DNA of 30,094 bases. Origin: Leucogyrophana mollusca. Taxonomy: Eukaryota; Basidiomycota; Agaricomycetes; Boletales. Numbering within the stretch: the first letter of the stretch is position 1; each line of letters starts with the position of its first letter. The stretch spans positions 1 to 30,094 of the forward strand of contig MU266620.1 in NCBI GenBank assembly GCA_021014945.1, given 5' to 3'. Below, piece by piece: positions 22,301 through 30,094 of the stretch. The notes under the pieces are model-generated. The model did no database searches, was not told the DNA's origin, and saw only the letters and a program-made list of their open reading frames with translations. The position numbers and the translations under genes are program-made.

Positions 22301-24325
22301 TCGCATTGAACATGAAGCCTTTTCTGGAAATCTCCTCGGTATTGTCGCAACGAATGCTCTAGAGCTGGGTGTGGACATTGGGGTCCTTGATGCTGTTATC
22401 ATGCTCGGTTTCCCTTTTGGCATTGCTAACTTCGTAGGCGTTGACTTTGTTACCACGCTCGCAGAAGCTGATGGAAGTGTGTTTGACACAGCGCCAACAA
22501 GCCGGCAGAGCTGGACGACGGGCACGAGATTCTTTAGCGGTCTTGGTAGCTGATGGGCTACCCCTCGATCAGCATTATGTCAACAATCCAGACGAACTGT
22601 TCGATAAAGCGGTGGATGATCTCATGGTTGACCTAGACAGCGAGGTCATACTTGAAGCGCACCTCCAATGTGCCGCGCATGAAATGCCATTGTCGAAAGA
22701 TGATGGTATTTACTTTGGCCCGGCCCTTCAAGAACTCTGCGACTCGAAGCTCTTGAAGGATAAGGACGGATGGTACTCCCTACAGATCTTCATGGTTACT
22801 CATCTGATTATGCGAACTTGAAGGTATCACACACACCCCAAATACCTTCCCTTTCCGGCCAAACATATTCATCTCAGAGGCGCGGAGGAGGATAAATATA
22901 CTGTCGTTGACATCTCAAGCAGTAGCGGCCCCAAAATCCTCGAAGAGCTTGAGGTTTCGAGGGCACTTTTCGAAATATACGAAGGCGGTGTGGTGAGTAT
23001 ATATCTTCAAGTCAGACGAGTGGTGACTAATAGCTATTGATCAGTTCATGCACCAAGGGTTGACTTTCATTGTATGTCGACACTTCAACTCGATTGATCC
23101 ACACAACAGCTTAAATGCGCACTCAAGGTGAAAGAAGTCAGCCACGATTCGAAGACGGCTAAATTGGTCAGAGCAGATGTTAACTGGACTACAAATCCCA
23201 GGTGATTTTATCTCATCACTCTGCCATTCCGCGCTTACCAACCCACTTTGATGTTAGGGACTACACGTGAGATCTAGTTCTGTACTAGAGCCCGAAGGCA
23301 TCGTAAATGACTGATCCCCTGCAGCGATGTAGATGCCAAGCAAACTTATCGTATCAAAGAAATCATGGGTTCTCCCCATCGCTCTTTCTACGGTCGTAAG
23401 CAGCCATTTTATCGCGATGTTGGATTTGATACAGCTCTCTTGAAGGAGTGGATGTCGTCACAGTTGTATATGGTGCGTCATCTACTAACTGATTTCGGCG
23501 TCACTCACGTTTTGCTAGGGTTTTACAAGATCAGGTGACCACGTTGGTCTGTCCATCGCGCTGTCCTCACCTCTATTTCAGGAACAAGAGTATTCTGGAC
23601 ACCGTTGATCTCGATACACCTCCTTGGGAGCGTCAGGTGTCTGGGTTCTGGTTAGATGTCCCAAAGAACATCTTGAGCCTATTGCGAGCCAAGCTAATTC
23701 TGCCGGCCGCGGCGATTCATTCGGCGCAGCACGCTTGGTTGAATCAGTTTGCTTTGTCTGCAGACCTGAGAACGGAATGTAAAGCTGCAGAAAAAGAGTA
23801 CAAAACTTCGGAATCGCGGCGGAAAAGACCAGCCCGGTAGGCTTGTATCTTTCGCCCTGGTATTCGCTCGTTGATCAGGCGTACACTAAATCAGGCTAAT
23901 CTTCCATGATGGTTCCGAGAATAGTGGGGTTTCTGCGAAGGCCTTTGACCATGGTTGTGTTTCACCCCTATACTCAGTTTAAGTAATGTTCACGCATAAC
24001 ACAGTTCACATTATTCTTCGACAAGCCCATGATGCTGTAGAGACGTGTCACTGTGAAGATGGATGCACAAATTGTACGAGGTCCGCTATCCCTGCTAGCT
24101 CTCTCACAAGAGGCTCTCGCAGGTATCCTCAGCGCTAGGTGCAAGGAGAACAACACGGTTGCATCCAAAATAGGAGCACTGCTGATTCTCCGCGGCCTGC
24201 TCGACTTAGAAATCAACGCGGATAGTATCCCTGTGCAGCGGGAATCAACTGGGGTTGAATTCGACACGGTGGAAGAGGCAGGTTATGTTCGACCCGTAGA
24301 TGGAGTACAAGTTGAAGCGCCGTAA
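19316..24325 (+). CDS. HRQ1: HRQ1-type 3'-5' DNA helicase (RecQ4-like, with C-terminal Cys cluster)
   Basis: A nuclear RecQ-family helicase; yeast Hrq1 acts in crosslink repair and telomere maintenance. I spliced 34 exons: 19316-19471, 19534-19542, 19625-19633, 19701-19795, 19850-19882, 19940-20167, 20215-20313, 20373-20620, 20668-20834, 20897-20962, 21012-21083, 21139-21181, 21234-21271, 21327-21373, 21430-21495, 21550-21602, 21664-21743, 21794-21973, 22033-22053, 22101-22179, 22230-22243, 22293-22433, 22492-22772, 22824-22992, 23045-23071, 23128-23201, 23258-23266, 23325-23395, 23446-23472, 23519-23534, 23582-23836, 23895-23953, 24005-24080 and 24133-24325. Frame holds throughout, giving 1,066 aa, close to yeast Hrq1. 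Motifs: TASGKS (339-344), DELH (448-451), SCSAT (484-488), [11 protein letters not shown] and QQAGRAGRR (650-658). The C-terminal DUF1998-type region has C992, C994, C998, C1001 and C1006, a likely zinc site. ATG 19316 is preferred because MKRKDHQLE begins a basic nuclear-type tail; in-frame ATG 19196 would add 40 residues. Confidence 0.92.
19634..19700 (+). other. GC-AG intron in HRQ1
   Basis: The donor reads AAG|GCAAGA and the acceptor AATACAG|GCATTA. The join gives [17 protein letters not shown], matching the conserved FKALNTV block of HRQ1 proteins. No GT donor gives that block in frame. Confidence 0.65.
21084..21138 (+). other. Possible GC-AG intron in HRQ1 (ambiguous donor)
   Basis: AAG|GCCAGT at 21084 gives [16 protein letters not shown] donor at 21078 (CAT|GTCAAG) is also in frame and gives [11 protein letters not shown], two residues shorter. 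The longer form fits the helicase spacing I remember better, but both are open. Confidence 0.4.
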
Positions 24326-24437
24326 TAGCTATACAGGCTATCTTCCATAAGATATACCGGATTGACAGCAACAATGATAGAGCCAGTATTCTAATTGTAC
24401 GTGACCAGATCTATAACATGATAGTGGCATGAAGGCA

Positions 24438-27400
24438 TTATCGGAGGGGATCGAAATCACCCCAATCATCTTTCGTCAAGGGCTTACTTGAACTCGTGCT
24501 CGTTCGTGAAGGCTGCATCGGGGCCATCAGGCTGCCCATGGATAGTGGTGACGCGTGCAGAGGGGGTGATGTTAGGGATAGTCCAGGAGACGAAGGTTGT
24601 AAGGCCGTAAGACTAGGCTGAGTATAGTTCGGGGTAGGGAAGATGGGGTTAGTTGGCGGTGACGTTGGTGAGATGGTGGACAGCGATATGTTGTAATTTG
24701 GTCCTTGTGAAGGAGGGGCAGGGAAAGAATATGAAGGCGGTCGTTGTGCTTGTGCGGGCCTCGATTGCAACAAAGGGCTAGGACTAAGTGCCTGGTTGGG
24801 TTGCATAGTATTGGGAAATGCCGATGCGTCGAAAGAAGCTGTTGCTATAGGCTTGGCTCCTAGACGCGGAGGTCGTGACAGTGAGGCAGTACTCGATAGT
24901 CTCGGAGACGATGGGAGCGACTGGACCTGACTTTGGACTTGCGCAGGAGGCTGCAACGCCACAGAAGTCGGCTGAATAGGCGGACTCTGCGGCCTCTCAG
25001 TCTGCGTCCACCAGTGATTAGAAGTCAGGGTTCGTGAAGACAATGAGGTACTTACCTCCGGTGTATTGCTGAATATGCTCCCCCAGACATCGTCGTCCCA
25101 CCCTTTCGAGTTGTCAATGACCGTGTCAGGTTTCACTGTCGCGCCGTTAGCTCTTCCAACCAAGCTCTCAAAGTCCACGCCCGTGTTAAAGCTGGGAGAT
25201 GTAGAACCATTAGTTGCGGTGGCGGACCGATCTTCAATCCTCTGGGAATCACGGAGGAACTGATTATGTTCCTTTTCCACGCGGTCACCCAGTTTACGTA
25301 TAACGGCCATGAATCGTTGATACTGCTCGATGTTCAATACTGTGAATGAAAATTCTGGCTTACGACTCGACCGTGATGATATGAAAGAATACACTCACGT
25401 GGGCCCATAGACATTGCCCACAGCTGGGGAAGCACAAGAGTCGCAACTGCTTCCCTGTCCACCTTGAAACCCATAGCTTCCTGTACCGAAAGTGTGGCCA
25501 TCTAGAGCAGGAGAACGGAGAGGCGTCAGAAAAAAAATCAAAAACAAGGGCAAGGGTTAATGCGGACCATGACAGCAGGTTCCTTCGTGCGTATTTTGGA
25601 CAGTAATGGTACGAGCTTTTGCGTCAAGTTCGACTGAAACTATGGCGTTAACTCAGTCGGGAGGACGGGAAGGTATTAAACAAACCTGATCAAGTGTTTT
25701 CACCATGCTAAGGAATGTGACTAATGTTGCCACCTTGACGGTCAATATCCTTGTCCGGGTGAAGACAAGCTGCCAAAGAGATAGCAGATGAACGTCAACG
25801 CATCAGCATTACAATACCAGTGACACCCACAGCGACACGAGGGAACAACACGCCAGAGACTTCGGCATAATCAATAGTTTCACAAAGATCTGGTACAACT
25901 TTCAAAGCACGTTCTTGGACCTTGTTAAGGTAAATGACTAGCTGGCACTAAAAGAAGGCCAACCTACCACGGAATGTTCTGATTCAAGCGCGTTATACAC
26001 AAGCGGCAGAACCTCTGCCGCGACAAGGACTTTCAATGAATGCAACGATATCACGAAATAGGGGACTCACGTTCGCGAAAAATGCCCTTCTCTGTCTTAC
26101 TTTGGAGCATATGAAGGTTGTCCAAAAGAGTTAACATGTTTTGTGGAGGATCTTTGATGGTGAAGAGGGGTTTGAGACTCGGGAGGACAAGCGATGCGAA
26201 TTGACTGGCTGAAAGAATGTTTGAGATCGCAAAAACATTTGGGAGAATGTAAGGCAGTAGATTGGTATCTTTCATCTGCGCAAGAGCTCAGCACGATCGG
26301 GCAAAGGCAATGAAGATTGCGAACAGACCTCCTCTAGCAAGGAAGGTAGGATCTTTCTCGTCCGAAGACCTTCGGTAAACTTGTCCAAGACACCTGTTAA
26401 ACCCCGCATAAATGATATTTTCTCCTCTCGTGTCTTAGCTGTGAAGTTCGAGCGGTCCAGGAAATTCAGCGTAGAAATTGGCAAGGAAGAAAACCATGGA
26501 TGCGACGGCAAGGTGGTAGGGGTTGGGCGGCTTTGTGAACCGCGTGTGATGAGGGAACGGAGTAAAGCTGAAAAACGAATTTAATAAGATGGACGGACGG
26601 ACCACACATCGACTTAGAATATCTCCTTGCCTTGTAGATCAGCATCGAGGCTGTCGATCCCTGGGACAGGACGTCCTGCGTTGTCGCGCACTCCCCCGAG
26701 ACTGCCATGGTTCTTGAAAGGTGGGTCGCCTTTGCAATGCACGGCGTAAATCAGACCGCCAAGCGAATACATGTCGGATGCAGTAACCAAAACTTCATCC
26801 AATGCATACTCCGGGGCTGGGTCGGTATTAGGAAGCAAGCTCAGTTGGTTAGGACCAAACTTGCGTACCAATGAAATCAAATGAGCGCTGTATGTATGCC
26901 GGCACCCGACCATCAAAAGTCGGGAATTCCCAACGGGTGGGGGTGCCGTCGGAATTGGTCAGAGAGATCGTGAGACCGAGGCCGGATATCTTCCAATCTC
27001 CCTGTTGGAGAGGGAGTTAAAACGATTACCGCAACGAAGCTGGATGACTTACGGCGTCATTGATGATAACACACTCAGGTTTCAGGTTTGAGTGGATCAA
27101 TCGGGCAGATGTGTGTAGGAAGGACAGGCCCTTGCACAGCTGCAGTATGCCCTTCTGAATCTGTTTCAGGTGTTAGGACCACATGTTGATGGGCGCCAGG
27201 ATCAAATCACAAACTTCAATCTCGTCGAGTTCAACGATGGGAGAATAGCGCGACCCTTTCGGTATTGACAGATCCAATGATGACAACACCGGCTCAGTTG
27301 CGAAAATGAGCTCATTCCGAGTCTCCTCAAGCGGTTCGACCATCTCTACCGCACCAACGACATGTGAATTTTGAGAACGTAGACATCAGACGTTCCACGT

Positions 27401-27780
27401 ACCCAGAATAGACGGGTGACGGAGCTTGCTCAAAGCAGCTGCCTAGGAGTAATATAGCCATCGAACAGAAACAAAGCCAGGACAAATACCTCAGCTTTCA
27501 TAACTTCTAGCACTCTCTCCCGTGAAAGTGGACCAAGGCCTTCCATCTCGGCTCGTTTGTCAAAGCTCCAAACGGAAACCCGTTTGTTGGTAACTTTATG
27601 TGTTGCAACTTGTACTCTCCATAGACCCACCTTCACAGATGGGGTACCCGCAAATGGTTGGGGCGTTGAGGACCCTGACGGTCCGGGAGTTGAAGACCTG
27701 CTGCCATTCGAAGTCGACCCGATGTTATAGGACTGGGAGATGGCCGTCCGAGAGAAGAATGAGGTAGCTGCAGCAAACAT
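24438..27780 (-). CDS. SCYL2: SCYL2-type (SCY1-like) pseudokinase with HEAT-like repeats
   Basis: SCY1-like proteins act in clathrin-linked traffic between the trans-Golgi and endosomes. Spliced on the minus strand as 27780-27490, 27442-27403, 27345-27215, 27160-27053, 27001-26869, 26816-26631, 26567-26329, 26275-26071, 26014-25968, 25920-25831, 25769-25686, 25639-25568, 25501-25399, 25339-25056 and 25001-24438, giving 858 aa. The kinase-like domain (about 45-330) keeps VSVWSFDKR, but the HRD motif is H177-S178-N179 and the DFG motif is G197-L198-G199, so it should be catalytically dead. Residues about 330-600 are helical repeats (VQERALKVVPDLCETIDYAE). The tail is Ser/Pro/Gln-rich and carries Trp/Asp motifs (GWDDDVWGS, DDWGDFDPLR at the end) resembling clathrin- or adaptor-binding peptides. 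The intron at 26568-26630 is GC-AG. The intron at 25002-25055 (54 nt, no stop) may be retained. Confidence 0.93.
26568..26630 (-). other. GC-AG intron in the SCYL2-type gene
   Basis: On the minus strand the donor is CAAG|GCAAGGAG and the acceptor TTTTTCAG|CTTTAC. The join gives ADLQALLRSLITRGS followed by the conserved RPTP and HPWFSSLPISTLNFL block. Without it the frame stops after KEIF. Confidence 0.75.
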
Positions 27781-28069
27781 TGTAGTTCCGTTTGCACTCC
27801 AATGCTATCCCGGCTTCAGATTCCTAACCAGAAGCTCAGAACTGTCGGCTTGGGCCACTGCGCAACTTTTGGTGGTGGTGAAAGATCGCGCTGCTGACTA
27901 ATCAAGTATTGCTGCAGTTCGGCATGTTCCGGTTTCCGCTTCCCCGCATTTCAACGACTCGAAGTCCTTGCTCGGATCTTGGCATCCCCCAGAACTTTCT
28001 TCGAGTCTTCAGGTTGTGATTCCCAGCTACCCGAACTTCTCTTAGTATACCCGTTTCAGCGCCTGCAAC
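27781..28069. promoter_or_regulatory. Divergent promoter between the SCYL2-type gene and HIBADH
   Basis: 289 bp separate the two start codons. TTAGTATACCCG at 28040-28051 lies shortly before the HIBADH ATG. No repeated operator is obvious. Confidence 0.45.
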
Positions 28070-29284
28070 ATGAGACCCAGTTTACGCACACTCCAAGCCC
28101 TTGAACGGCGCACTACACGATCCAAGAGCATCGCCTTCATAGGACTCGGCCGCATGGGGGCAGAGATGGCGTACAACCTCTTCTCCAAGAAGTTTACAGA
28201 AGTTCCCGATTCACACTTCGTGGTCTGCGATGCACTGCCAGAAAGTGCAATGTCTTTTCGTCAGAACTTCCTGTCCCAGTTCCCAGGGGCGCATCTAGAA
28301 ATCGTCCAAACTCCCGAACAGTATGTTTTCCTTCCTTATTCGCGATACTTCGCGTCTTTACATCACCAGGGCCGTCCATGCTTCTCAGACGGTCGTAACA
28401 ATGCTCCCATCATCACCCCAAGTGAAATCTGTGTACACCGAATCGGGTGGAATCATACCGGCTCTTCAATCGTACGATAGCGAAGCTTCTGCGCGCACAT
28501 TGCTTATCGACTCTACCACTCTAGACGTCGAAGTTGCTCGTCAGGTAGCAGGAGATGTAGTAAGAGCCGGAGCGCAAATAGTTGATGCTCCAGTCTCTGG
28601 CGGTTCGTGTACTTACGAAACGCCCCTACTATACCTGCTTATGCCAAGCCAACGTGTATTAGGTGTTGCCGGTGCCAAAGCAGGAACCCTATCCTTCCTC
28701 GTTGGTGGCACTGAATCCGCCTTCAACTTCTCACAACCATTGCTTGCCTATATGGGAAAGCGTATTATCCATTGTGGTCCTTCCGGAGCAGGACTTGGTG
28801 CAAAGATCTGCAACAATCTCGTCTTGGGGGTGCAACAGATCGTTGTAGGGGAAGCCATGCTTCTCGGGCAGAAGCTTGGTTTGGAGCCTGCCGTACTGGC
28901 TGGCGTCATAAATAGCTCTACCGGCGGCTGCTGGGCGTCGTCGGTCAACAACCCGGTACCGTTGTCGCTTCCCGAGAAATCCCCTCCGTGTGAAAGGGAC
29001 TATGAGGGTGGATTCGCCACATCGTTAATGCTGAAGGTACGCTTATTACCCCAAACGGTGCGTTGACTTCGCTCACACTTCCGAGCCAGGATATGTTCCT
29101 CGCTACCGACATTGCAGATAGCAAGAACAGTCCACTACCCCTGGGGCAAACTGCACGAGATTTCTACGCGGAAGTGATTCAGCGCGATCCAGCACTCGCA
29201 AAGAAGGATTTCTCCTCCGTCTACCGTCATTTACAACGAATGGGGCAAGACAACGAGAAAGGGACGGCGGGAGCTCTTGAGTGA
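28070..29284 (+). CDS. HIBADH: 3-hydroxyisobutyrate dehydrogenase, mitochondrial
   Basis: Oxidises 3-hydroxyisobutyrate to methylmalonate semialdehyde with NAD+ in mitochondrial valine breakdown. Spliced as 28070-28320, 28370-28602, 28663-29036 and 29090-29284, giving 350 aa. The first about 18 residues are basic and free of acidic residues except E12 (MRPSLRTLQALERRTTRSK), fitting a targeting peptide. The Rossmann motif is IAFIGLGRMGAEMA (G25, G27, G30). The substrate motif DAPVSGG spans the second intron, and GAGLGAKICNN holds the catalytic Lys209 with Asn213. NNPVP and RDYEGGFATSLMLKD follow as in the family. The predicted product keeps every catalytic residue. The main doubt is a few residues around 28960-28985 (PLSLPEKSPP), slightly longer than I expect. 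Confidence 0.95.
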
Positions 29285-29391
29285 TATCTGGGAGGTGGGT
29301 AATTGGATGATGGCATGAATAAATAAGGGTATTAAGCGATTTGCTTGTCCGCAGCAAGGCTCAGTCCCTCACGCTATTTTAGTTCCGTGAT

Positions 29392-29945
29392 TTAATTAAC
29401 GGGCAGGTCTTGGCTGAGGGCACTCCTTGATTGTGAATTGCCAGTTACCGGATGCCGATAATCATATTGAGCCGGAGCAGAGCCTACGGGTGTGTATGAT
29501 TGAGTCATTTCAAGCTGGTCATGAGGAGGTAGGACGCATGGTGTCGCTGAGACTAGAGATCCCATCATGCAGCCGTCGGAGTTGAAGGAGTGGAGGGATT
29601 TTGATGATCTCTGAGTTTCGGTGTCAGGCATCCTGTGTCTCGGTGAGAAAGTTGGGGGCCTCCCAGGAATCTTTACGCGGAAGAATTGTAACACGATGTC
29701 TATATTATTGTGCTCACATTGACGAGTTTGTAGTCCCCTGTTACCCCTCCGAAGTATCTCGGTTCCCAAAAATCGTGCTTCTTTGAAGTCCGGACGAATG
29801 CCGTGAGGTTACGGTAAGCGTCCCCCAAGCACTCCGGGCAGTTTTTTCAGTGGTGCATAATGATAATTCCAAATTGATGAGTACAGCGCACACACCAAGC
29901 AGCTTCAGCGTCGTGGGGAACGTCTGTGCAGACGAAGCCAACAAC
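29392..29945 (-). CDS. 3' part of an unidentified gene running off the right edge
   Basis: On the minus strand three pieces join in phase 0: up from about 29923 to 29885 (TFPTTLKLLGVCA), 29831-29718 (CLGDAYRNLTAFVRTSKKHD, then FWEPRYFGGVTGDYKLVN) and 29670-29392 (IPGRPPTFSPRHRMPDTETQ, ending SALSQDLPVN). Introns 29832-29884 (53 nt) and 29671-29717 (47 nt) are GT-AG and of normal length. The last exon is Ser/Pro/Gln-rich and probably disordered. The upstream exons lie near or beyond the window end; a further acceptor at 29924 or 29946 is likely. Family not recognised. The consistent phases and lengths argue for a real gene; the lack of a known motif keeps confidence low. Confidence 0.45.
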
Positions 29946-30094
29946 TCATGGGCGCAACTGTGTTATGGTACGTCTTTCCTTCTTTTATACACATCATCAC
30001 ACTTTGCGTGCTCGAGTTCTTGCTCGATGTGCACGTTAAAATAGAACCCATCACTCTCAATGTATAATCCCCAGCGCTTTTTGCATTATTTAAC

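Overview
This window is nuclear DNA from a filamentous basidiomycete, most likely an Agaricomycete. Genes are packed tightly and cut by about 100 spliceosomal introns, nearly all 42-69 nt with GT-AG ends. Housekeeping proteins can be read end to end only after splicing. There are no operons, Shine-Dalgarno sites, CRISPR arrays, tRNA or rRNA genes, or recognisable transposons. The exon joins given below are hand-spliced: frame was carried through every junction and checked against protein families I know, but no alignment was run.

Layout, left to right: the 3' end of an unidentified gene (2-172, +); a very acidic nuclear-type protein of unknown function (575-3343, +); RNA polymerase III subunit RPC82/RPC3 (4010-6165, +); an agaric-type hypothetical protein with a long coiled coil (6415-8633, -); a calcineurin-like metallophosphoesterase (8907-9939, +); the splicing factor YJU2/CWC16 (10039-11075, -); the FACT histone chaperone subunit SPT16 (11271-15436, +); an unidentified multi-pass membrane protein (15577-16684, -); an alpha/beta hydrolase (16913-18233, +); a doubtful small gene with an apparent frame break (18747-19140, -); an HRQ1-type RecQ4-like DNA helicase (19316-24325, +); an SCYL2-type pseudokinase (24438-27780, -); mitochondrial 3-hydroxyisobutyrate dehydrogenase (28070-29284, +); and the 3' part of an unidentified gene at the right edge (29392 onward, -).

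From RPC82 onward the genes alternate strand strictly, so every spacer is either a short convergent 3' gap (about 100-250 bp) or a short divergent promoter (about 200-290 bp). The divergent pairs are coiled coil/phosphoesterase, YJU2/SPT16, membrane protein/hydrolase and SCYL2/HIBADH. Several genes act in nuclear information processing (Pol III transcription, splicing, chromatin, DNA repair), but nothing shows that they form a pathway.

I did not find a clearly new biological system. The best leads are structural: an HRQ1 gene cut into about 34 exons including 9- and 14-nt microexons; three to four GC-AG introns; a pseudokinase that has lost its HRD and DFG residues; two sizeable uncharacterised proteins; and a membrane-protein/hydrolase divergent pair.
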